From assembly GCA_024180945.1 (NCBI GenBank), contig JAKSGN010000033.1, positions 620,001 to 684,000 of the forward strand: a stretch of DNA of 64,000 bases, written 5' to 3'. Below, in pieces: positions 24,124 to 34,088 of this stretch; positions within the stretch are counted from its first letter, which is position 1, and each line of letters starts with the position of its first letter. This stretch comes from Macrophomina tecta. Lineage: Eukaryota; Ascomycota; Dothideomycetes; Botryosphaeriales; Botryosphaeriaceae. Below the pieces are notes generated by a model. That model searched no databases. It saw only the letters and a list, made by a program, of their open reading frames with translations, and was not told where the DNA came from. The translations under genes were made by a program, and so were the position numbers.

Positions 24124-26273
24124 TCAGAACCAGTAACTCCCGCCGTGATGACTGATAACAAACTCGCACCCGAGTGGTTTCCCCATCTCCGCGAGTCTTC
24201 GTTCATGATCCTCTAGCTCTGCTAATATCCGATCACCAACCAGCGGACCGTCCATCAGGGTGTCTTTCATGTGTATGATGATGACCTGCAAGCCCCTCAG
24301 AGGTGCCTTCTCTTTTTGCTCGTGCAGCGGCTGCTTGTGTTGACGCTGCTGCTGTAACTGTTGTTGTTCTACAGCTGCTAACTGCGGTTCAAGCACTGCG
24401 GGTGCGGCGAAATGCGAAGTGACCGATACAGAGGGAGGTGCTTGTTGCTGCTGTACATTATGCTGGGTCGGAGGCGCCGCGCCGTTGGCTGTCGGTGTCT
24501 CTGGTCCAGGAGTAGGCGTAGCGCTAGCTGTCGGTGTAGGTGTGTCAAGGAAGTCGCGCATAACCTTCTCGCCAGGCGACAACAGAGGGACAGAGCTCGA
24601 GCCGGTATGGTGGACGCCTGAAAAGTATTCGCCGCTTGCTGTTGCTGCAGATGTGGGCGCTGAGGTCACTGCCGCAGCGGGAGTCCGCGACGTTTGCCGT
24701 GACCGGCTTCGCCGTCGACTGAAGTAGTCGTCATCAGTACCAGAGAGAAACCCGTTCGTGCTGCCTGCACTGGCTCGTTTCCTTTTGCGACCCTTCCGAT
24801 ATTCTTCGCGTTCGCTTTCAAGTCTTATACGTGCGTCCCTGACCATGTCTGCGAGAGCTTCAAGCTCTCGAATCAAATGACGAGGTGCAAGATGTCCGAA
24901 TAGGACTGCATCGCCTTGGCTGTCTGCGTAGCTGCATTCAATGAAAACAGCCTTGAGAACACCGTTGGCGATCTTAGGAGCCGCTTCTGCCCAAACCTGA
25001 GAAGTACGAGGCGTCAAAGACAGTGTATCAGGCTCGACATCGCCGAAGATGAGAATCTCGCGCGCGGGTGGTGGGCGAGAAGATGAAGGATGATGGGGCG
25101 CCAGCTCCGTCCGAATGAAATAGGCCGAGCTGTCAACGACACATTGCTGCATGCCCATGTCCAGTGGGGGAACAGATGCGCCGGTGGCACCGGTAAACAT
25201 TGGCGTCCCTGGGGCCGAAGGCTGTGAGATGGACAATGACCTTCCATCTCCATGTGGGAGCGGCATACCATTTGCACCGAATTCCGAGATTTGGACGCTG
25301 CTACCCCGATGAATGTGGCCAGGCCCCTTCATACAATTACCGTGGCTAACTTTGAAGCCTTTCACGCCTAGTCCATCGCAAACTTCAATATAACCCCTGC
25401 CAGGACCGTCACCGAGGGCGTGATGGCCACCCTCTGCTAATCTTTGAAATGTTACAAACCCCACGCCTCCATCTTCATCTGTCAAATTTGGCCATATGAC
25501 GTCATTGAAAATGTGCGTCTTTATAGAATTCACAGTGAACGGCAGAGCGGCAAGCTTTTTGGGCTTCGATGTGTTATGAAAAGCGGCAGTGTTGATAACA
25601 AATCCGGAGAGGTGGTCAAGGTGAGGGTGCGTAATGAGGTAGGTGGCAACGTGCTCTCGGACCACGTGTACTGCGTTTGCGCGGGCCGAAGCAAATGGAA
25701 ACGGGAGGCCGGCGAAGGCACCTGAGCTCAAGGTGGTGATTGTCGGCTGAGGGGACGAGGACCGCCACGATAGTTCTGAGCCGGCGTCGGAGCTCTCAGC
25801 CTGAGAAGATGTCGTGGTCGGGCTCGGAGACGCCTCGCCGTCGTCGAAGTGCACGCGCGATGACGTCGGAGTATTCTGCACCACGGTGGGAAAATGTTGC
25901 TCCAGGATTCTCGTGATGGATGCGAGGTGTGTCCCAGCGTCGACGGCCAGGATGGAATTCCTAGACCATTTCGACGCCGTGGCGCGCACCAGCAGGCCAG
26001 TGACGCTATCTTCGTTTGGACCGCCACCGGCTCCCTACATTGACAGATCAGCAGCTGGGCTCAGCGCAATCGCGCACTCAAGACATGACCATGCACGACT
26101 CCGCGCCCTCCCATCAGGCCGCGGACTGGAGTGGCATTGCTCTCCGGAAATGGGGCCCGAGGGCAGTCGACACCGGCGCAAACTCAGGCGACGAACCAGG
26201 CACTTACCAGACATATCACCTGGATAGCTGCGTCCTTGGGGGGCTGGTCCGCGACTGCATCGCCTTTCTTCAT
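24124..26273 (-). CDS. Class II (low-affinity) 3',5'-cyclic-nucleotide phosphodiesterase
   Basis: Hydrolyses cAMP to AMP and so limits protein kinase A signalling in the cytosol; class II enzymes are the PDE1/PdeA type of fungi and Dictyostelium, with a metallo-beta-lactamase fold. Exons 26273-26208 and 26034-24124 give 658 residues, joined by a 173-nt intron (CTG|GTAAGT, acceptor TGTAG) in phase 0. N-terminal landmarks are QVICL|GAGGGPNEDSVTGLL and LAVDAGTHL. The metal-binding signature is HPHLDHLSG at residues 158-166. Further conserved points are NDVIWPNL, SHGNC, STAYF-like SSAYF, FGDVEPD, FIECSY and the C-terminal HHGG. Two low-complexity insertions, at about 78-140 and 415-545 (Ser/Pro/Gln-rich), make it longer than yeast PDE1 (369 residues). 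A start farther upstream at 26423 is open but less like the family. Confidence 0.92.
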
Positions 26274-27612
26274 GAAGCCGGCGGTGGCCGGGCGGAGGGT
26301 GAGTAGAGCGCGTCCTTGGCCGTGGTGAGGGTAGGTCTCGGCTGAGCACAGTTCCGACGCAGCAAGACCAGCGGCGGCAGGCAGCGCACAAGGACTCGCC
26401 AGGGCTGGTCCGACTCGGCGCAATGGCGATTTCTGGCCTGGCTAAGCGCGGTGCCAGTGGATGCGGGACTCAGAGAGCGGAGAGCTTGCGGGAGAGGCGC
26501 AAACCAGGACGTGGGGGCATATGACGGCGGGACACGGCGACGGCGCGCGAAGACAGGTCTGGCTTCTTTGTCGGCCACGGTGCACGGGGATTGGCCGTGT
26601 GTTGCAGGTGTGCCGGCTACTTGCGGCGGGCGGGGGGACGGGCGAGTGTGGGCGGCCTGGACAGAAGCTGGAGTTGCGCTGAGGTGTGCGACAGCAGCAC
26701 GCGCAGGCGGGCACGGGTGTTGTGGGACAGGCCAGACTCCGCGATCAGGGCGCGCAGACCATTGTGCGGACGGGAGGGGACGCGGAGTGATCGGAGAGCT
26801 GGCGGAGCTTGGTAGGGGTCGCGGGCGAGGCGTGAGATTGAGATGGTGTTGGCAGCGTGTGGTCGGAGGCAGGTCAGGCCCAGGCTCAGGCTCAGGCTGC
26901 GGTTGCCGCAGGCCACAGAAGGAGCGGTTTGCGCCGGGGCTGCAAGAGGAAGCTGGTCGCACACGCGCGAGATGCCTTGCCTTGGCACGTCAACAGCTCC
27001 TCTAGTGCCCTTCCAGCTGTCATTTGCGCATACGACCGTGCCTCCGCCGCCGCGACTCGCGCGCTCCCAAGCCCAGGATTATCGATAGCGCTGCGACACG
27101 CGTGTGAATGGCCAGCCCTACGGCATCAGGGCGTCGCTGTCCCCATTCGCTGCCCACTGCCAGCTGCCCGTCACGCACGCACGCCACGCCGCGACACGAC
27201 ACGACACGCCGCCTTGACCCTGCGCGACACCGGCGTGATGACGGTGATTCACACGCGATCCCCGTCGTCCCCGCACTCGCGATCAGCCATGCATCATGCA
27301 CGACGTGCACCAGTCGACCCTGGCCCATCCGCCAATCGCCACGTCCTCCTCTCGCCACCCGAGCCCTGATCAGCAGTAGCCTCACCACCGCCAGTCCCAT
27401 GGTAATTCTACCCGACGCGGGGAAATGGGGAATCAATCTTTTTTTGGTTTTGCAAAGAGCTACGGACGTCAGGTCGTAAAATTTGCCGGAATAGCACGCA
27501 TATCCCTTCCAGCCGTCAATTAGAGCACATTTGCCCCACGCTGCCTCTATCTAGCTCCGCAGCAATGCATCAACTTTTTCCCGTCACCGTCGACAAGCAC
27601 GCTTCAAGCTGC
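26274..27612. other. GC-rich intergenic region upstream of the phosphodiesterase gene
   Basis: Lies between the 3' end of the eEF1B-gamma gene and the start of the phosphodiesterase gene, both on the minus strand. It should hold the phosphodiesterase promoter. Several open frames exist only because GC content is high; none has family-like sequence or splice support. I see no RNA gene. Confidence 0.45.
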
Positions 27613-29204
27613 TTACTTGAAGACCTTGCCGTCGGCCCACTCGTAGGTCTTGCCGTTGACCTCGATGGGCTTGTCCCACGACCACTGGTCCTCGACGAAA
27701 GTCCTGTGCTCAGGGTTCTGGGGGTCGAGCTTGGTGAACTCGTAGCTCTCGTAGTCGGGAGCAACATCAAAGGCGGGAAGAGCCTCCTGGCCGCGGACAA
27801 GGAAGGCACCCTTGATGATGGAGTCGTTGGTGACGCCGTACACCGAGGCGCAACCGAAGAGGTACTTGCGGCTAGCCTCAAGACGAGCGAAGAAACCGCC
27901 TACACAACACGTTAGCTATAGCCAGATTCCATCACGCGCATTGGCACTCACCGATAAGGTTGGAGGTCATGAAGGTCATGGTGAGCTCATCGTTGTACTT
28001 GTAGTCAACCTGCCAGATCGAGTACTCATCGAAGTTGACGTTTTCCCAGAACCAGGGGAGAGCGACCTCACGGGTCTCCTCGTTGGAGTACTTGCGCTTC
28101 CAGTCGTCAATGGCGAAGGTAGGGCGGCCAAGCTCCTCAAGCGGGTGCTTGGGCTTGGGAGCCGGAGCGGGCTCATCCTCCGTCTCGGTCTTGGGGGCGG
28201 CCGCCTTGGGCTTCTCAGCCTTCTCAGCCTTGGGCTTAGCCTCCTGCTTGGGGGGCTGGTTCTTGACGGCCTCATCAATGAACTTGAAGGGCTCGGCAAT
28301 AGCCTGCCAGATGGGCTGGTTCCAGACAGTCTCGAACCAGCGGGTAGTAGCAGGGTTCTCTGACCTCCACTTCTTGTCGAAGAAGTACTCGAAGCCACGA
28401 GAGATCAAGCTGGCGGTGAAGAGGTCGGCAAGAGAGAGCCTTTCACCGACGAGGTAGGTGTTGTGGGTAAGGTGCTCCTCAATGACCTTAGCGTTCTTGA
28501 GGGCGGCCTTGAGCGAGTCCTCAACGGCCTTCTTGTTGTAGGGGGCCTTGCCGAGGATGGGACGGAAAGCACCAGCAAGAACGGGGAGAATCTCGGAGTT
28601 GGCGAAGGACATCCACTTCAGAATGGAGGCGTAGTCCTGCTTGGTCTTGCCGAGAAGGGTGGTCTTCTCGTTCTGGGAAGTGACTGTGGGCCGGCTAGTT
28701 AGCGAGTAGTCGCTCCCAGGTTTCGTGTTATGCAGGATGCAGGAGTTTATGCAACAAAATGTGTAGGCAATCATTTTCTCAGAGTGTGAATAATTCTCAA
28801 CAGTGATCTTCAGACAGGGATAACTGTATTTGATAAAAGTGCTCATCCTCGGAAGTAGGGCGGGTGACAGTGTACTGTGACAGAAAAGCGAGCTGACGTA
28901 CCGTAGACGGCAATGGCAATGCACTCGTGGAGGGTGTAGCCATCGGCGCCCTCGAAGGTGGGGATCTTGGCCAGCTTATTGGCCTTGAGCAGACCCTCGG
29001 GGACGTTGTCCGGAGGCTGAGCGGTGACAACCTCCACATCGAGGCCATTCTCCTTAGCAACAGCCAGGATGGGGTTGGTGCGAGGGTGGCCCTGTAGAGC
29101 GGACGTTGTTGTTAGAGAGCGGTCTTGGAGTCATCGCGGGGTAGGCAGAAAATCGCCGCAAGAGCTGCACGCACCTGGAAGCCGTAGACCTTGCCGAAAG
29201 ACAT
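27613..29204 (-). CDS. Translation elongation factor 1B gamma subunit
   Basis: Gamma subunit of the eEF1B nucleotide-exchange complex, which recharges eEF1A with GTP during elongation; it scaffolds the complex on the ribosome-associated pool. Exons 29204-29175, 29091-28902, 28683-27952 and 27899-27613 give 412 residues, the normal length. A thioredoxin-like GST N-domain (MSFGKVYGFQ, KIPTFEGADGYTLHE) and a GST C-domain (about 90-205, YLVGERLSLADLF) are followed by a Lys/Ala/Pro linker and the conserved EF1G domain (from about 250; FAIDDWKRKYSNEETR, FGCASVYG). The second intron (28901-28684, 218 nt) is far longer than its neighbours and hosts a C/D snoRNA. The gene is divergent from uS9m. It is orthologous to yeast TEF4/CAM1. 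Confidence 0.96.
28774..28854 (-). ncRNA. snR38: Intronic box C/D snoRNA, snR38 homologue
   Basis: Lies inside intron 2 of the eEF1B-gamma gene, same strand. Box C is AGGATGA (28849-28843, one mismatch to RTGATGA), D' is CTGA (28813-28810), a degenerate C' is CTGTTGA (28803-28797) and D is CTGA (28782-28779). Box C to D spans 71 nt, typical for the class. Directly before D', CAGTTATCCCTGT (28826-28814) is the exact complement of ACAGGGATAACTG, the universally conserved peptidyl-transferase-loop segment of 25S rRNA. The D'+5 rule points to the second G, equal to yeast G2815, the known snR38 target; yeast snR38 lies in the TEF4 intron. Before D, TATTCACACT (28792-28783) is complementary to AGTGTGAATA of 25S rRNA. 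The terminal stem is weak, so the ends are approximate. The RNA should be released by debranching and exonuclease trimming. Confidence 0.88.
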
Positions 29205-29519
29205 GGCTGAAGATTGCTCTGGGTCACTGGAAGCTAAAAAGGGTATAATAAAACAAGAAGAACCAGTGATGTTCAGCGTCGAGCAGGAGTGGTGGTGAGA
29301 GGTAAAGGTGTTGGGTACGGTCGCGGCAAATTTGCGATTTGGACTTTGGCGGCAAGTCGGTGCCTCTCGCGCCGCTGCCCGAGCGGCCCCCTGGCTCCCG
29401 CAGTTGTTCCGGCTTGGCACTTCGTCTGTTGGATGGAAATGTCGAAGAGTATCATCCGCGCCTGCACGCCAACCGCTCCACCGCGCAGCACGCAGCCCAC
29501 CGCGCCAGATACAAATACA
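29205..29519. promoter_or_regulatory. Bidirectional promoter of eEF1B-gamma and uS9m
   Basis: 315 bp between divergent start codons of a cytosolic translation factor gene and a mitochondrial ribosomal protein gene. AT-rich GGGTATAATAAAAC at 29239-29252 lies about 35-50 bp upstream of the eEF1B-gamma ATG (minus strand). Two in-frame ATGs at about 29431 and 29437 precede the uS9m start and may lie in its 5' UTR. Confidence 0.55.
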
Positions 29520-30845
29520 ATGGCGGGCAATCGGCTCGCGACCGGCCTGAAGAGGGTTGCCTGCTCCATCGCGCTGCCCTTGCGGCCCCGCGTACGGCCA
29601 GGCGCCGCTTCGCTGCAAGCAGTCTGCCACCCCGATGCCAGCTCCTTCTCGACATCTGCCGGCCGCAACGCTGAAGGCTCTGACCCCAGCGGCCCGAGAT
29701 TCCAGGCCGCTCCTCCGATCGAATTTGGAGACGAGTCCACCAATGTCCCTCTGCTCAACAGGGTCCGGGTCGTACCATCGTCACCATCATATTTTACCGC
29801 CAAGCCGACATTCACCGATGACTTCCTCGAACTCCAAGCTGTCTTGCGCAAATACATCGCGTTACCGACCATCGAGCCAATCCATGCGCCCAGAGTGGCC
29901 TGGAAGAGTTTGGGGGAATACAAGATGCAGACGAACGAGCCCATAAGAATCGCGAAATGGCGCAAACTCCAAAAAATCTTGCAAAGACTGAACTACATTC
30001 ACCCCACCATCATGCCAGAGGAGGTTACGCGGGTAGTAGAGAAGTACAAGAGGGCTATCAATCCGTACGATCGTCAGCCAAGTCCGAAGACGTTAGATGA
30101 GATGGGAAGAGGAATGGGCGTGGGAAGGAGGAAGACCTCATCTGCAGTTGCGTGGTTGGTTGAGGGTGAGGGTGAGGTCCTGATCAACGGCAAGAGCCTG
30201 ACGGAAACTTTCAGCCGGATACATGACCGCGAGAGCGCCATCTGGGCCTTGAAGGCAACGAGCCGTGTGGACAAGTACAACGTGTGGGCGCTGGTGAGGG
30301 GAGGTGGCACAACAGGGCGCGCCGAGGCATTGACTCTGGCCATTGCGAGAGCATTGATGGTGCATGAGCCAGGTTTGAAGCCTGCGCTGCGAAGAGGTAG
30401 GCGTGACGCTTTTCTTTTCCCCTCATCATCTACCCCCAAAAAGCAGGTGGTGTCAGAAATATTGCAACATGCCTTTACTGCAGGAGTTTAAGCATTCGCC
30501 TGGATGCGAATGTTGTCGGACTTTGCGGGCACTTGCATCCAGACAAACTCTTCAAGTCGTCCTGCATTTCTGCGCTAGCGGTTGCAATATTTTTGATACC
30601 GAGCCGGCACTCCCATTCTTCCCCGTTCCGCAGTGCTTCTCGTTGGACCCAGCGTGAATGCGCTGTATCAGCCTCACTGCCTGGTTACGCATTGATGCCC
30701 ACTACACGTTTGACTTTTGTTTTGGTGCGGAACGCTAATGTTATCGACTCTAGCTGGTTGCATCACTCGGGATCCTCGCAAAGTGGAGAGGAAGAAGCCG
30801 GGACACGTCAAAGCGCGCAAGATGCCGACCTGGGTCAAGCGTTAA
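29520..30845 (+). CDS. MRPS9: Mitochondrial small-subunit ribosomal protein uS9m (MRPS9)
   Basis: Component of the mitochondrial small ribosomal subunit, near the decoding site. Exons 29520-30396 and 30754-30845 give 322 residues. The N-terminus [21 protein letters not shown] is Arg-rich and amphipathic, and the following [10 protein letters not shown] suits matrix cleavage. The S9 core starts near residue 195 ([26 protein letters not shown]) and ends in the second exon with [19 protein letters not shown] and the terminal TWVKR, equal to the tRNA-contacting C-tail of S9. Without the second exon the protein would lack this tail, so the splice is secure (G|GTAGGC ... CTAG). The intron is 357 nt, the longest found in the window, and has internal structure. 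Confidence 0.95.
30463..30706 (+). ncRNA. Candidate H/ACA-like structured RNA in the uS9m intron (tentative)
   Basis: Read by eye. A first hairpin has a lower stem TGCAA/TTGCA (30463-30467 with 30533-30537) plus TGCC/GGCA (30470-30473 with 30528-30531), an internal loop of 17+13 nt, and an upper stem AGCATTCGC/GCGAATGTT (30491-30499 with 30506-30514) with a 6-nt loop. Three bases later comes AGACAA (30541-30546), a fit to the H box ANANNA. A second hairpin has GCAGTG/CACTGC (30630-30635 with 30675-30680) around CAGCG/CGCTG (30650-30654 with 30661-30665) and an internal loop. The nearest ACA is at 30704-30706, farther from the stem than usual, which weakens the call. No target was identified. 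Confidence 0.3.
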
Positions 30846-33800
30846 GGCGTCCGGTCGTGCTGTATTCTACCTGTACATCGTCTGGCTGGGGCGGGAGTGC
30901 GTTATTGAAAGTCAAAAAAAAAAAAAAAAAAATCTCTGAGACAATGCCCTAATCGATTTCGCATCCTTCGGTGAGGAAAGCAAGAAGATCTGGAACAACA
31001 CCGCTGAGACTTGGGCCAGCACCTTCCAGCCTCAAGGCCTTCACGTCGCAGCTGGCCCTGCTTGGAGGAACAGGTGCTGGTATCGAGTCAGTGCCCAATG
31101 GCCGGCCTTGACGGCACTGCAGACATGAAGCCCACCAGACGGAAGTTTATTTGCAACAACCTACAAGCCTACCAAACTGTTTCTAGATCGCTTAGCTTTT
31201 CCGAAACAGGTGATAATTGAGGTATTCGGGTCCTTCGGCAGTGCCCGGCAAAGGCGGTGATGTTAAGGTGAAACTCATGTCGCCGCGCCTGGCGGTCTAG
31301 CGCAGCTTCGAGAAGGGTGACTAGCCACTTAGCAGTTGATCTGTGTGCAGCAGATAGCAGGGCATGACGTTCTTCTGGGGCCGCGGGACTGGATGACGCG
31401 CGAGAAAAAAAAAGACTGGTCGTACAGAGCGGGATCGTCCACTTGAAACACGCCCTATCGAACAAGGCTAGATGCGCTGCGGCTTGCGGACCATTGAGCA
31501 TGTTTGCGAGCAGAAGGAGGATGGAAGATGTCAAATACTGGGGCGCGCAGACGTGGCTGGTGCTCCGTCCAAATATGCGCTGGCCTTGAAGCCAAGTGCC
31601 GGTAGCATGCAGGTACGAAGTGGATCGTCCATACGAAAGGCGCGAGACCGGTTGGTCTACTGCGGCGCGCAAGCCACGGTGCGACGAAGCCTGAGTTACC
31701 GCGAAGCTTGAGACAGATCACACTACGACAGGCTGGCTGGCGGCGGCGCAACGACGATGGTGACGTTGCAAGCGGGCCAGCGAAGACGTGCCGCCAGCGG
31801 GCAGATAAGGTTGGTGGTGGTCTGGGTCCAACGGCTGAAGTCTAAAGATACCATTCAGCAGAGGCAGCAGCGCGGACATAGCAGCAAGGCGAGCCGGGCA
31901 ATCTACCCTACAGACGCGTGCCACACGTATACCAACATCGAGGTCCTCGGCCGGTGATGGGCGCTGATCCTCGACGGGAGCAGGCTTCTGTTTGGGGTGG
32001 AAACGCTATTTTTCTTTCTCGAAGGAGATGAAACACCTTCTAGAAACCGGGCCGTGTCGTGTCTGCAATTTCGCTCTTGATCCTTGCGTCCTCAGCTGAT
32101 GCAATGCCAGGACCGTTGGCCGATCAATGGCGGAGCAGGATGAGCGGCGGTCGATGGGGAAGACGCAGTGTTGTTGGACAGGAGGCTAAAATTAACGGCG
32201 CCCGGACCGCGCACTGTTCGCCGTCGAGATGTTGCTGAAGCGGCGGACTGCGCCGCCTGTGCTGTCGTCGGCGGCCGGGGTCGAAGCAGCAGTGGCGTAA
32301 GCAAGCAGCTGCCACGAACAGCTAGCATAGGTGATGGCGCGGAGGTCGGCTGGACGAACAGCAGCAGCGGCCGCGATAGTCGCATGAATCGCCGCCCAAC
32401 GTGGATCTGCGTAGGGCGGATTCCCTGGCGAGGCTTGAGGGTCGCCGGATCGTCACCGATCGACGACAAGATGCGCTAGAACTGCTCTGGTTAAATCGCG
32501 ACCCCGGTCCTCGCATTTAAGGAGATGAGGCAAGCCCTGTGCGGGCGCGCTCTCCCAAGACCTCACGAGGCGGCCGCAACAGCCTCGGAATTGAGCGCAG
32601 CGCAGCTCTCGACGGCCCTTGGCGCCCTGCGCCGCTGAAACGCGTCGTCTCGGTCAATGCTCTCTGCCAGGCTCTCAGGTGCCTGGCCCGCCCCCATTTA
32701 CAGCAGCACAGGGGACATGACGACAAAAGCGGGAAGCGGTGGCTTGCTTCATGCCGCCCGCTAATCTCAGGCGCCAGCCCTCGCTGTTATGCTTTTGCAA
32801 GGCTGAGCTTCGGGTGCCGCGGGCGGCGGTCTCGTGGCCAGCGGCGCTGGATGACAGCGGGCATGGAGAGACGGCGTGGGCTGTCGCGCGAAACCCTGGA
32901 TCTCCCGCCGCCCGTCCTCACGCTCGTTAGGCTCTTTCTGCCCATGGCTCCGCGCACCCTGAGCGCTGCTCGGCGCCGTCTATCCAGTCCAGCACGAGCC
33001 GGCCGCTGCGTCTTGAAGCAGGCCGGCGCGCCATGCCGTGGCCGACTGGAGGTACCGACCTCTGCTCTCATGTAATCTAGCCCTAGGAGCAGATCCCGAG
33101 CCGATCAGCTCTGACTGCCATCGCCGGCATCACCGGCCAGCGCGCGTACCGGCCAATGAGGCGTGGGCAGCGCCAGCGCTGCACCAGTCACCTCAACTCT
33201 TGCCCTTGAATTTCCTCGAGTAGTCCGTTGGGCGGCGCACAAATAGTACGCTGGGCGCGCCTCCTAGGGCACCATCACCACGCCCTCGTCCCCTCTCTTT
33301 TGATACCCGCTACGACCCAATTCCTGCCCACCTGCCCCGCCGCATCACTCGCGCTGCTGCGGGACGACCCAACGTGGGCGGGCGCGACAAGGTTCCTCAG
33401 TCCTTCAGGCCGAAGCGTCGAAATCGCGCCGACTGCTCTCGATTCTTGCAAGGTTGCCCTTCCACGTTCCGTTTCGTAGACACTACCGTCTGCTCCGTGC
33501 CAGGATCCTCCCCGCTCTTTCACAAGCTTTTGTTTTTTGACGCCGGCAAGCGCAGCCTAACATACGTGTCTGGCCTGCTGACGCTACCCGCCAGGCTCCG
33601 CCTTTGGAGGGGCCCGTCTCTCGATCAAGGTACCGGAAGCCGGTCGAGCTGGCTGCCCGTCACAGCTGCTCGAGGGTATCCTTGCGCCAATCATAGACTA
33701 CCGTGAGGCTGCTACGCCATTCTTTCAACGGCGCAGCCCGCGCGTGCCATTGGTCCATTGCTCTGCTGCGCCTGGCCTGAATCGCGTCTGTTTAATATCC

Positions 33801-34088
33801 CACACGTCGCTGACCTCAGTCCATCGTGAGTGCCACACTCCTCTCGTTCAATTCACCAGCTCTGACTCGGTGACCCGCTGTCCCAAGGCCTCCCCACCTC
33901 GCTACTTCATCGCCCACCGCCGCTCGCTTCCTCGGCCCACCCTCTCCGCCGTGCTTCGATCGCCAGGACCCGAATCGGCAGAATCTGAAAAGCTGGCACT
34001 CTACGCGACTCCTCCTCTATCGCCGCTGGGGCAACGGGGTGCGCGCGATCCGCCCTTGTATCCACCTCGGAAGGGCAGGGCGGCTGGT
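30846..34088. other. Gene-poor GC-rich region before the Gln-rich protein gene
   Basis: 3.2 kb with no gene that I can support. Open frames are many but short or compositionally odd (Arg/Ala/Pro-rich) and overlap on both strands, as expected of GC-rich DNA. An A-run at about 30914-30931 follows the uS9m stop codon. The last 850 bp probably hold the promoter and a long 5' UTR of the next gene; the reading frame there is open from 33744 but has no family-like sequence before 34089. Confidence 0.45.

Noticed and set aside
26035..26207. C/D snoRNA in the phosphodiesterase intron (CTGATGG and several CTGA motifs)
   Set aside because: No recognisable rRNA antisense before the D-like boxes and spacing is irregular; such short boxes are expected by chance.
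32539..33075. 178-codon plus-strand open frame
   Set aside because: Compositionally random Arg/Ala/Ser-rich translation with no splice context or motif.
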